NCBI GenBank assembly: GCA_963575745.1
Contig: CAUYUJ010019279.1
Coordinates: forward strand, 37,501 to 101,500
Source: Prorocentrum cordatum
Lineage: Eukaryota; Sar; Dinophyceae; Prorocentrales; Prorocentraceae
Length of the DNA stretch: 64,000 bases
Direction of reading: 5' to 3'
Shown here: positions 51,951-62,200 of the stretch, one piece after another
How positions within the stretch are numbered: position 1 is the stretch's first letter
Layout of the letters: every line of letters begins with the position of its first letter
Notes under the pieces: generated by a model
Databases searched by the model: none
The model's input: only the letters and a program-made list of their open reading frames with translations
What the model was told of the DNA's origin: nothing
Made by a program: the position numbers and the translations under genes

Positions 51951-52137
51951 CGTAGTAACGATAGTCCCAGTACGAGATGAGATGCCATCTCAAGCAATAG
52001 GAAGATCCTCTTGGTCTCGATAGCGATTGCGTGCCTCGCGGTGAGGCGCAGTCAAAATCTAGGAGGCCGGCCGCTTGAGCCGACGCGGCCGCGGGCGCGC
52101 GCCCGCTTCCACTCCTGGCGCCCCTCAGCTCGCTTTA
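51881..52137 (-). repeat. 5' LTR of the copia-like element
   Basis: 257 bp, matching 34,235-34,489. It reads TG...TA on the plus strand (TA...CA on the coding strand), so one terminal dinucleotide is not canonical. Transcription of the element should start here on the minus strand; no core promoter motif can be named. Confidence 0.85.
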
Positions 52138-52142
52138 GAGTT
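52138..52142. other. candidate target-site duplication, right (GAGTT)
   Basis: Matches the five bases left of the other LTR. Because both LTRs also continue with GAG on this side, one or two bases of the boundary are uncertain. Confidence 0.5.
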
Positions 52143-52319
52143 GGTGCGCGCATCTCTTCGGCAAAGCAGAACGCATTCTTGCAGGGGCTCGAGGATGCGC
52201 CCGCGTATCCATCCATCCCAGAACGGACGTCACCGCGGCGCGCGAGTTTCCGCCAATGAAGCCCAAGAGGTTGAGACATCCCGCTCCGCCACCGCCGTGG
52301 GGCTGATCTTCAAACCAAC
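52143..52319. other. no recognisable gene
   Basis: Short flank right of the retrotransposon. Confidence 0.5.
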
Positions 52320-52401
52320 AAAAAAACGCCCCTGAGGAAGGTGTTCGGGGGGTTTTAGGAACGCGTCGGGAAAGGTTATTATTATTATTATTATTATTTT
52401 C

Positions 52402-52438
<37 letters not shown>

Positions 52439-54420
52439 TATATATATGTAAAATACTGGAAGAAGGTTACTGTAAGGTTTTAGGAAGGCTCTTCCAATGG
52501 GCCCTCCTGGGTGAGGATTCTGGCAAGTGTTATGGAGGTTGCCCCAAAAACCTTCCTGGGGAAGGTTGTTGGAAGGCGCCGGGCATGTTCTTCAAAAACA
52601 CCCCCCCCCCGAGGAAAGTGTCTGAATGGTGCTAAGGAGGTCATTTCCCGCGCAAGGCCTTCTGAGAAGGTCTTTGAACAAGAAAGCTTCCTGGAAGGCT
52701 CTTCCACGGAAGCCCTCCGGGCGAAGGTTTTGGACAAGCGTTAAAAAAGACAGTTCTTCAAAAAAACGCCTCCTGAAGTAGACTGTGAGAAAGGTCCGCC
52801 CAATAAAAACCGCCCCGGGGAAGGTGTCGGGAAGGTTGTAGACGAGTTCTTCAAGCAGAAAATCTTTATATAGGATTCAAAAAGTTGCACGAGACCCCCC
52901 CCCCCCCCCCCCCCCCCCCCGCGCACCCACACGCGCGCGCGCACGCGCGCGCCCCCCCCCCCCCCTCCCCGCGCAGGAAAGAGGAGGAGGAAGAAGAAGA
53001 AGAAGAGGACACAACAAAAATGAGAGAACAAAAAAAAGATAAAAAGGGGGGGGGAGGAAAACAAAACAATGATAAAAAAAGAGAGGAAAAACAAAGGAAC
53101 ACAAAAGAAGAAACAAAAAGAAGAAAAACAAAAAAACGCCCGGGGGACGGGCCCGGAAGGTGTTAGGAAGGTTCTCCCCCCAGGGAGAAAAAAGCCGCGA
53201 GTTGCCCAGGAATGTTCTGCCCAGCCAGAACATTACGAGGACACGTTCTGCGGGGTTTAAATCAGAACGGCTCTTCAAACCAAAAAAGAAAGAAGGTGTT
53301 AAAGAAGGTTCCAGGAAGGTTCTTCCACAAAGCCTTCGCGAGGAAGGTCTTCGGATGGCTTTTTTTGCCCAGCAGCCATAACTCCGAGACATGCGGTGTT
53401 ATTGACGGTTCTTTGCGCAAACGACTTCCTGAGGAGGGTGTTTGAAAGGTTGTAGGACGGTTCTTCCAACGCAGACCTCTTGGGGAAGGTTGTTTGGAAG
53501 AGAAAGGCCCCCTCGAGGCTTTAGGAAAGGGTTCTGGAGGAGGAAGGTGTTTGGAAAGGTTTCAGGAAGGTTCTTCCCAAAAAACACCCCTGAGGAAGGT
53601 CCCGGGGAAGTTTTAGGAAGGTGATTAGTATGCTTCTTCAAAAAAACATGTTGGACTAAGGTTTCTGCAGTGGTTTAGGAAGTTTGTCCCGGCAGAATTC
53701 CCGGAGGAAGGTCTCTGGAAGGTTCAAGGAAGTTTTCTTTTTACAAGAAGCCCCCCCCGGGAAACGATGAGGAATATTTACACAAGTTCTTCCAGCACAA
53801 ACCATCCCGAGAAAGGTTGCTGGAAGGTTTTAGGAAGGGTCTTCAAAGCGCAGCTTCCTGAGGCAGGTCGTTGGCAGGTAGTGGGGAGTTCTTGAGAACA
53901 ACAAAATTTCAAGAAAGTTCTTCCACGCAAAAACCTCCGGGGGAAGGTGTTCGAAAAATGTTACGACAACTCTCAAAAAAAACATCCGGATAACAATTGC
54001 TGTAAGGTTTTAACGGGCAATTTCGCGCGCACACACAAAACGGAATGCGGAAGGTGCTTGGGCAGTTTTAAGAAGGTTTATTATTTTGACCCTCCGGAGG
54101 GGGATGTATGAATTAGCTGGGCAATTCCAACATAGCCCTTGGCTTCGCGCAGATTCCTGCAACCATCCTCCCGAGGAAGGTGCTTGGATGGTTTTAGGGC
54201 GGCGTTTCCAAAACAACACCCCCGCGAGGAAGGCTTTTGGGAGGTACGGGGAAGCTTCTTCCAACAGAGCCCTCCAAAGGAAGGTTTTTGAGAGGCTAGA
54301 AAATACACGTCCAAAAAAAAGCCTCCGGAAGAAGGCTTTTGGACGGATTGAGGAAGGCTTCTCCACCACAAAAAATCTTGAGGCAACCTTTAGAACGGTT
54401 TTAGGACAGCTCGTTCACGA
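52320..54420 (+). repeat. ~75-bp degenerate tandem repeat (GAAGGTTTTAGGAAGGTTCTTCC unit)
   Basis: About 25 imperfect units, each with GGAAGGTT, TTAGGAAGG, TTCTTCC(A) and a C-rich CCC(C)TGAGG(G)AAGG junction. An (ATT)n/(AT)n tract (52,377-52,450) and an A-rich stretch (52,975-53,140) interrupt it. There is no conserved reading frame. Related but reversed sequence lies at 56,461-56,935. Confidence 0.75.
52896..52975. repeat. poly(C) run and (CG)n tract
   Basis: About 24 consecutive C are followed by a CACGCGCGCGCGCACGCGCG segment and a second C run of about 15. Such homopolymers are prone to length error in assembly. Confidence 0.9.
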
Positions 54421-54424
54421 AAAC

Positions 54425-56460
54425 CTAGCCGACTGTCCGACTGGCTGGCTCCCCGACTGGCCAACTGGCCGACACCCGACTGGCCGATTGGCCGACTGGC
54501 CGACTCCCCGGCTGGCCGACTGTCCGACTGGCCGACTGGCCGACTGGCCGACTGGCCGGCTCGCTGGCTCCCCGGCTGGCCGACTGGCCGACTGGCCGAC
54601 TGGCCGACTGGCTGACTGGCCGACTGGCCGACTCCCTGACTGGCCGACTCCACGACTGGCCGACTGGCCGACTCCCCAACTCCCCGACTGGCCGACTCCC
54701 CAACTTCCCGACTGGCCGATTGGCCGACTGGCCGATTGGCCCATTGGCTGATTGGCCGACTGGCCGACTGGCCAACTTCCCGACTGGCCGACTGGCCGAC
54801 TGGCCGACGGGCCGTCTGGCCGACTGGCCGACTCCCAGACTCGCCGACTGGCCGACTGGCCGACTCCCCGACTGGCCGACTGGCCGACTCGCCGACTGGC
54901 CGACTGGCCGACTGGCCGACTCCCCAACTCCCCGACTGGCCGACTGGCCGAATCCCCGACTGGCCGACTGGCGGACTGGCCAACTCCCCGATTGGCCGAC
55001 TTCCCGACTGGCCGATTGGCCGACTGGCCGACTGGCCGGCTCCCCGACTGGCCAACTGGCCGGCAGGCCGACTCCCCGACTCTCCGACCAGCCAACTGGC
55101 CGACTGGCCGGCTGGCCGACAGGCCAAATCCCCGACAAGCCAACTGGCCGAATGGCCGACTCCACGAATATCCCCGACTGGCCAATTGGCCCACTGGCCG
55201 ACTGGCCGACTGGCCGACTGGCCGACTGGCTGACTGGCCGACTGGCCGACTGGCCGACTGGCCGACTGGCCGACTGGCCGACTGGCCGACTGGCCGACTG
55301 ACCGACTGGCCGACTGGCCGACTGGCCGACTGGCCGACTGGCTGACTGGCCGACTGGCCGACTGGCCGACTGGCCCACTGGCCGACTGGCCGACTGGCCG
55401 ACTGGCCGACCCCCGACTGGCCGACTGGCCGACTGGCCGACTGGCTGACTGGCCGACTGGCCGACTCCCTGACTGGCCGACTCCACGACTGGCCGACTGG
55501 CCGACTCCCCAACTCCCCGACTGGCCGACTCCCCGACTGGCCGACTCCCCAACTCCCCGACTGGCCGACCCCCCGACTGGCCGACTCCAAAACTGGCCGA
55601 CTGGCCGACTGTCCGACCGGCCGACTCTCCGACTGGCCAACTGGCCGACTGGCTGACTGGCCGACTGGCCGACTCCTTCCCAATCGACTGGTCGACTGGC
55701 CGACGCCCCGACTTGCCGACTGACCGACTGGCCGACTCCCCGACTGGCCGACTGGTCGACTCCACGACTGTGGCCGACTCACCGATTCCGCGACTGGCCA
55801 AATCCTCGACTGGCCGACTGGCCGACTGGCCGACTCCCCGACTGGCCGACTGGCCAACAAGCCGACTCTCCGACTGGCCAACTGGCCGACTGACCGACTG
55901 GCCGACTCCCCGACTGGCCGAGTGGCCGACTTCCCGACTGGCCGATTGGCCGACTGCCCGAATCCCCGACTGGCCCGCTGGCCGGATTGCCGACTGGCCG
56001 ACTCCCCGGCTGGCCGACTTCCTTACTCACCCACTCCCCCACTCCCAGACCTCCCGACTCCCCGACTGGCCGAGTGGCCGAGTGGCCGACGGGCCGACTG
56101 GCCGACTGGCCGACTGACCGACTGGCCGACTCCCCGGCTGGCCGACTGGCCGTTACCCGGGCTCCCCGACTCCCCGACTGGCCGACTGGCCGAATGGCCG
56201 ACCTGCCGAATCCCCGATTGGCCGACTGGCCGACTGGCCGACTGGCTGACTGGCCGGCTGGCCAACTGGCCGGCTGGCCGACTCCTCGACTGGCCGACTG
56301 GCCGACTGGCTGACTGGCCGACGTACTGGCCGACTGGCCGACTGGCCGACTGGCCGACTCGCCGACTGGCCGACTGGCCGACTGGCCGACTCCCCGACTG
56401 GCCGACCCCAAGTGGCCAACTCCCCGACTGGCCTATTGGCCGACTGGCCGACTCCCTGAG
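54425..56460. repeat. GGCCGACT 8-bp minisatellite, ~2 kb
   Basis: The unit GGCCGACT, with CCCCGACT and GGCTGACT variants, repeats about 250 times. Because 8 is not a multiple of 3, every frame reads the same 8-residue period (SRPVGQSA on the minus strand, DWPTGRLA on the plus strand). Open frames over 400 aa therefore exist in all three minus frames. No codon bias or terminal domains suggest a real protein. Confidence 0.95.
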
Positions 56461-56935
56461 GAGGAATCGGAAAGTTCATTTCGACACCTCACAAATTCTC
56501 CTACTCCCCAGGGATGGTTTTCGTTCGAAGAACCTCCCAACAACCTCCCTCAGAAGGGTTCTCTGGTTTCTAAATCACCCCAGCAACCTCCTTCCGGGGG
56601 GTTCTCCGGAAGAGCCTTCCAAAATGCTCCCGGAGACCCTCCTCGGGCGGGTTCTCCCTGGAAGAACCCCAGAACCTTCATCGGGAAAAGGTGCTTGAAA
56701 GAACCTTCCCAGAACCTTTCAACTACCTTCCTGAGGCGGGCTTTGTGGAAGAAGCCCCCCGATACCTCGCCCCCGCATTGTTGGGGGCGTTTAAAAACCT
56801 TCGAACACCCTCCAACAACCTTCATTGTATGTTTTGGGCTGGGAGAACTTTCCTAAAACCTCCCACATCCCCCCAATCGGGATGTTTTCTGTTGTTTTGG
56901 AGGAACCCCCCTGAAACTTCCCACCCAGAGGGTCG
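56461..56935 (-). repeat. reversed copy of the ~75-bp repeat field
   Basis: AACCTTCC(C)AGAACCTTC, GGGGGGTTCTCC and CCTCCCTCAGAAGGG words are the complement of the units at 52,320-54,420. The 8-bp minisatellite thus lies between oppositely oriented arrays. Confidence 0.6.
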
Positions 56936-56939
56936 TCCA

Positions 56940-57235
56940 GCGAATCGTTTGCGCTGACCAGCATATGTTTTTGTTGTGCATTGTCAGCGCAAATTTACTA
57001 GCGCAACTTTCAATATGGAACCACCGCAAATTTGCGCTGGTGACTTGCACGCATAACACAAACGACCAGCGCAAATTTGCGCTGGTGCCCAGGAGCCTGC
57101 CAGCGAAAATTTGCGCTGGAATGTTTCGGAAACTTGCGCTGGAATGGGCAAGCAACACGCGCTGACATAAGCATATGCCAGCGCATGTTGCAGGCGTTTG
57201 CCAGCGCATGTCCGCCCGTCGTTTGAGCGCAAGTT
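56940..57235. repeat. GCGCAAATTTGCGC palindrome cluster
   Basis: 57,066-57,085 is a perfect 20-bp palindrome CCAGCGCAAATTTGCGCTGG. Half or near-full copies occur around 56,995, 57,025, 57,105, 57,135 and 57,180-57,210 (CCAGCGCATG). About eight related words lie in 300 bp. Confidence 0.85.
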
Positions 57236-58309
57236 AGGGCAGGGCTCGCGCGGCCCAAAACTATAGCCCAAGCTCAATCCAGTCCAAATCCAGCTGCTCT
57301 GGCCCAAGCACTCCACCGAACTCAAGCACTGTCAACCCGAAGAACAAGGATGGGCAGACGTCCCACTTATACGTGTACCGTTGCATCCTTGCCCCTCGGT
57401 CAATCCACTTTCGTCGGCCGCGCCCCGCTCGAAGAGCATCAACATGGCCCTCCAAGGCCTTTGCATCCTGATCGCGCGTCCTTATGATACGGACCAGCTG
57501 CGCCCGACCGCCACCGAACGCCATGGGCGATCTCATGAGCGATCCTGTGGTGGCGCTGGGGGTGGCGCTCTCCTCTGCCCTCCAGGCAGCGGCGCCGCTG
57601 GCATAGCCGCGCTCACACGCGCCCGCGGGCACGGGGAGCTCGCGCCGCACCTGGAGGTTCGGGGCGGAAGGGGGCACGAACCACGAGCCAGCTGCATTGT
57701 TCGAGGATGGCGTCTTGAGGAACTGTCGCGCGCGGGCAGAGTCGCCCAGTCAACAGTGGCTCGGAAATGCAGCTGGTTCGGGGCCCCGCCCGCCTTCCCC
57801 CCCCGTACCCCAGGTGCGTCGGGCGGCGTGGCTGGAGGAGGCGGCGTTGTGGGAGCAGGGTTTGCGGCGTGCGTTCCCAATGCATGGGGGGAACGGGAGC
57901 GGAGGCGGGGGCAGAGGCGGGGGCGGAGGCGGGGGCGGAAGCGGAGGCGACACGGGCGGCCAGGAAGGCGGCGTGGCGGACGGTGAGGGCGGAAACCCAG
58001 CGCTAGCAGACGGCGACCAGGTGAGACGACAACACACCGACACCGTGTCAGGCCAAGGCCTAGGATCGGTGCATGTGCCCCCCCTGGCCAAGCCAGGAGG
58101 GCACAGGTGCCGCTTCTGGGTCTAAGATGAGCCTACTCAGGGTGGCGTCGGTGCGCTGGCGTCCACGAAGGGCGATGCAGGGGCAGCGTGAGGGGGCCGC
58201 CGCCCAGCCCGACGCGCAGCCCCGACGTTAGGCCCACGCGCGGCCGCGAGCGAACGACCTCCTCTCCTCCTCCTCTCTACAGGCCTCCTGTAGATGGGCC
58301 CGATGGGGT
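57236..58309. other. no supported gene; weak minus-strand ORF 57,261-57,677
   Basis: The 139-aa frame has a natural-looking end (KWDVCPSLFFGLTVLEFGGV) but no family resemblance. The opposite strand has equally long frames. 57,895-57,960 is a GGCGGGGGC simple repeat. I leave it as uncertain. Confidence 0.3.
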
Positions 58310-58465
58310 CGGAGAATCTCGCCGCATCGCCGATACATCGCCGATGCATCGGCCATGGACTGGCGACGTCGGCGGTCCATCCGCGAGGTCGGCGTAGAGA
58401 AAATAGGCCCCACATCGAGACGCATCGCCGATGCATTCGCCGATGCATCGGCGATGCGGCGCGAT
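58310..58465. repeat. CGCCGATGCATCGGCG palindrome cluster
   Basis: The words GCCGATACATCGCCGATGCA, CATCGGC and CGCCGATGCATTCGCCGATG fold on each other around ATGCAT centres. At least five GATGCAT/CGATGCG words occur within 150 bp. Confidence 0.75.
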
Positions 58466-58668
58466 CCTCCGATTCCATTCCGACCCCTTGTAGGAGGCCT
58501 AGATTCGCCTCCTCCCTCGATGAGGGAGGGGGTCCCCGGGGAACGCCTCGCCCAACTGCCACGGCGATCGCAGCCTTTCGGCTACACTGCCGCCGGAGCA
58601 GTGCACCGACCGCGACGCGGTCTCCGCCGTGCTGGCCAGGCATGCCACGCGGCCAGGATGGACCGAGG

Positions 58669-58775
58669 CCACGAATGTGTTGAACCCTCTCTCCCGACTG
58701 GCCGACTGGCCGACTGGCCGACTGGCCGACTGGCCGACTGGCCGACTGGCCACGAATGTGTTGAGCCCTCTCTCC
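58669..58775 (+). repeat. short GGCCGACT array between 26-bp direct repeats
   Basis: Seven 8-bp units (58,694-58,749) identical to the 54.4-56.5 kb minisatellite lie between CCACGAATGTGTTGAACCCT (58,669) and CCACGAATGTGTTGAGCCCT (58,750), each followed by CTCTCC. The flanks differ at one base. Confidence 0.9.
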
Positions 58776-58805
58776 TCCGCTCCGCCTCGCCCTCGCCCTC
58801 ACCAC

Positions 58806-58976
58806 AAGGGCTCCCAACTTCGCGCTTCGCGCTGCGCGAAGCGCGAAGTGCGAATAACTTCGCGCTCTCGCGCCACCCCCCCAAAGGGAGAAAAGGAGGA
58901 CGAGGAGGAGGGGGAGAAGGAACGAGGACCGCGAAGCGCGAAGCGCGAATAACTTCGCGCCCTCATGGGAGCCCTT
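58806..58976. mobile_element. 171-bp inverted-repeat element with CTTCGCGC palindromes
   Basis: The ends AAGGGCTCCCA and TGGGAGCCCTT are a perfect 11-bp inverted repeat. Inside, 58,817-58,849 is a palindrome with 16-bp arms around one base, and GCGCGAA-taac-TTCGCGC-like words occur next to it and at the right end. A G/A-rich stretch fills the middle. No ORF. Called MITE-like from the ends; no target duplication is evident. Confidence 0.6.
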
Positions 58977-58984
58977 GCACCATC

Positions 58985-59218
58985 CCGCCCCCCCCCTGAG
59001 GTCCCTAGCTCGAGGGTCGACGGGGGGAGCGGCGAGGGGGGAGGGATGGGGGGATGCTCGAGGACCGATGCAGGGAGGAGCGTCTGCTCGAGGTCCGAGG
59101 ATCGAGGGGAGGAAGGAGGGGTCCCACAGAGGGTCGAGGATCGAGTCTCGATCAAGGATATCCTCGAGGAGACCGCCGATCGAGCCTCGATCCTCGGCCC
59201 TCCCTCCACCGCATGCAG
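58985..59218. other. CTCGAGG/GATCGAGG-rich sequence upstream of the putative gene
   Basis: Words such as TCGAGGTCCGAGGATCGAGG and CTCGATCAAGGATATCC repeat loosely. The sequence ends in a plausible splice acceptor (CACCGCATGCAG) at 59,218, so it may be intron. Confidence 0.45.
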
Positions 59219-62200
59219 GCGTACAAGAAGGACGACAAGCTGGAGTCCAAGGCCCAACTGCTGAGCCACGCAGACATGCTACGAGATCTCATGCAGGTCA
59301 GGCGGGGGGGCAGGGGGAGAGGGATCGAGAGGAGGAGGAGGAGGAGGAGGAGGAGGAGGAGGGGAGGAGGAGGAGGAGGAGGAGGAGGAGGAGGAGGAAG
59401 GAGGAGGAGGAGGAGGAGGAGGAGGAGGAGAAGGGAGGAGGACGAGGAGGAGGAGGAGGAGGAGGAGAGGAGGAGGAGGAGGAGGAGAGGGAGGAGGAGG
59501 AGGAGGAGGAGGAGGAGGAGGAGGGAGGAGGAGGAGGAGGAGGAGGAGGAGGAGGAGGAAGAGATTGATGAGGGAGGGGGGTCGGGAGGGCTGCCAGCCC
59601 GTCCAGAGGTGACTGGTGGCACACACCTCACATTCAATAAGCAGATGATCAAGGACACCTTCACAGATCTCGTGAAGAAGAAGGGGTGGGTGGTGACGGG
59701 GATGAAGAAAAGCGGATCCAGGAGGAGAAGAATCGGAATAGGAGGAGGAGAAGGAGGAGGAGGAAGAGAAGGAGGAGGAGGAAGAGAAGGATCGAGAAGG
59801 ATGCAGGGAGCGGGCAGCGCTTCCCCCCCGCCCAGTTGCACAAGAGCGACTCCGCGGAGTATCCCGTCCAGATGCCCATTCGCCTCCAGGACAGGCTTAA
59901 GGACCCCTGCCCTCGGACAGTCGCCCCGAGGTCACGCGATCTCGAGCTCGGGCGGGCCCCGGGAGCCTCTCCTAGGGGGTCCTCTATCTCGGGGCGGCCC
60001 CCAGGTGGCCTCCTCGAGGTCGAGGCCGAGCTCGAGCTCGAGGGTCCTTGATCCTCCTCCCCACCCCCCACAGCCCCAGGACTGCACGAAGAAGCTGAGC
60101 AACAAAGTCATGCGGGTAAACCAGATGTGTCTGGTGGCCGCCACGTCGTCGTCGTCCTCCTCATCCTCCTTCTCCTCCTCCTCCTGCTCCTCCTCATCCT
60201 CCTCCTCCTCCGCACCCTCACTCCAGCTCTCCTCGAGCCCGTCCCCATTTGGGGTCGTGGACGGGCTCGAGGAGAGCTGGGAGCGGCGTCAAGCCTTCGC
60301 CGGACGGGCGCGGGCGAGAACCTAGGAGATGACGAGGCACCAGCGGCCGCTGGCGGTGAAGACGGGGGTAACGACCGACAAGAAGAGGAAGGAGAGGAGG
60401 AGAAGGAGGAGGAGCAGGAGGAGGAGGACGCCGCGGCCAAAGAGGACGACGAAGCGAACTCGAGCAAGTTCGACAACGGTGCCGAGGGCGAGAACGGAGA
60501 GGAGGAGGAGGAGGAGGAGGAGATCGAGGTCGACGAAATAGAGGATGAGGCCGAGGATGATACGCACGTGCTGAAGCGCCCAGCTGCCATGAAACGCCCA
60601 GCAACGAACCACGACGAGGTCAAGTACACGCACGGATATGACGAGGAGCTCAAGCAAGCATGGAGGATTCGAGCAGGCCACTCGGTGACGTGAAAAACGG
60701 GGTGAGTCTCGATTGGAGGTCTCAACATCGGGGTTCGGGGCCCCGGATCCTCATGCAGAGACCTCCCATCAAGACAAGCCGAAGCTCCACCAACAAAGAA
60801 TACAACACGTCCGTGCACGCGAAGCCCAACGCGGAGGACACCGAGCAAGACAGGGAGCAGGGCAAACGAGACGGCGATACCCTCACTCCACTTGCCTCCT
60901 CGAGGAGGCAGGTGGAGTGAAGATATCGTCGCTCTCATTCCTCTTGCCTCCTGGCCTCCTGGACCTCGCTTTCACTCTTCCAGGCCTCCTGGGACTCCGG
61001 GTCCTCCTGGCCGCCTGGACCCCCTGTCCTCCAGGATCCTGACCTCCTCGACCTCGCTTGCACTCCTCCTGCCTCCTCCTGGCCTCCTGGACCTCCCCCT
61101 GGACATCTGACCCCCTGGACTCCTTGGCTCCTCCTGGCATCCTGGACCTCGATCACCTTGGATACATCGCCGCCAGATCAACAGACAAGCCCAGAAATAA
61201 GAAAAGCAAACACTGCTTGGGGAAATATCCGACATTGGACGTCTGTCAAGATCCCGAGAATATGCATATACCCTTCGCCCCAGATTGCAGGGGAGCTGAA
61301 CAGGAAGCCCTCGAGGATAGGGAACACCTCTGAGCAGGAAGCCTCAAGTATGGGGAACACCTCTCAGCAGGAAGCCCTCGCTTCTGAGCAGGAAGCCCCA
61401 AGTTTGGGGAACACATCTCAGCTGAGCAGGAAGCCCGAAGTATGGGGAACACCTCTCAGCAAGAAGCCCTCGAGGGTATTGGGAACACCTCTGAGCAGGA
61501 GGCCCCAAGTATCGGGAACACCTCTCAGCAGGACGCCCTCGCTTCTGAGCAGGAAGCCCCAAATATGGGGAACACCTCTCAGCTGAGCTCAGCAAGCAAC
61601 ACCTCTCAACCCTCCCCTGAGATGCAGACTGGAGGAACATGTGATGTGGCCTCGGAGGTCCTCTGGAATCCCCCGGGGGCCTCATCTTGCATGGCCTCGC
61701 GTCGCCCCTAGCTCGGCTACCCCACATCAGCGGGCCTGACGGCCACACGTGGGACATCCCCCAGGTCATGACGACAGATCTGGATGAGGACGGGAAGGTG
61801 AAGGAGAGCGATGTCGGGACGAAGTGGTCGCAAGACAACGTGAGGGTCGTGAAGGTGGCCGACCGCGGCGCTGTCCTCTACCAGGTCAGAGACAGGGACG
61901 CACAGCTGCGGCAAGTGAGAACATGTAAGGTCAAGAATCTCGGGTCAAGGAGTCGACAATACGCGATCGAGAGATCACTCGATCGCAAAACGTCGATCCC
62001 TTGACTCGGTAGGGGGGGATCAACATGCCTAGAGGTGGTGCAAGCCGCCACCCACTTCTTCCCCGACGAGAACGCCTGCTTAAAGTTCATCCAGGACCTC
62101 GCCATCAACTACATCGGAGGTTGGGACGCTGTGCAATGCGAGGCGGCAAAACTGGCACACATCAAAACAGCAAGGTTGTCCAGGGTAAACCGTTCCATCA

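Larger units (their letters stand above)
34235..52137 (-). mobile_element. ~17.9-kb Ty1/copia-type LTR retrotransposon (decayed)
   Basis: Two direct LTRs, a candidate GAGTT target duplication, a primer-binding site and a copia-order polyprotein (integrase before reverse transcriptase) define one element on the minus strand. Typical copia elements are 5-9 kb, so this one is about twice that. The excess lies in a long Gag-side region with accessory domains (CCHC, Tpt1/KptA-like, RING-like), tandem duplications and satellite insertions. At least eight frame changes and missing catalytic residues in protease and integrase show that it is not autonomous now. It carries 28 copies of a 14-nt hairpin motif not seen elsewhere in the window. 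The polyprotein type matches what I remember from Symbiodiniaceae and Polarella; no search was run. Confidence 0.88.

Noticed and set aside
54390-55881. Three minus-strand frames of 416-488 aa (SRPVGQSA repeats) as adhesin-like genes
   Set aside because: The 8-bp unit forces the same peptide in all frames; no start context, termini or codon bias supports translation.
57381-58125. Overlapping plus-strand frames of 140-200 aa
   Set aside because: Arg/Gly/Ala-rich from GC content; the opposite strand is equally open.
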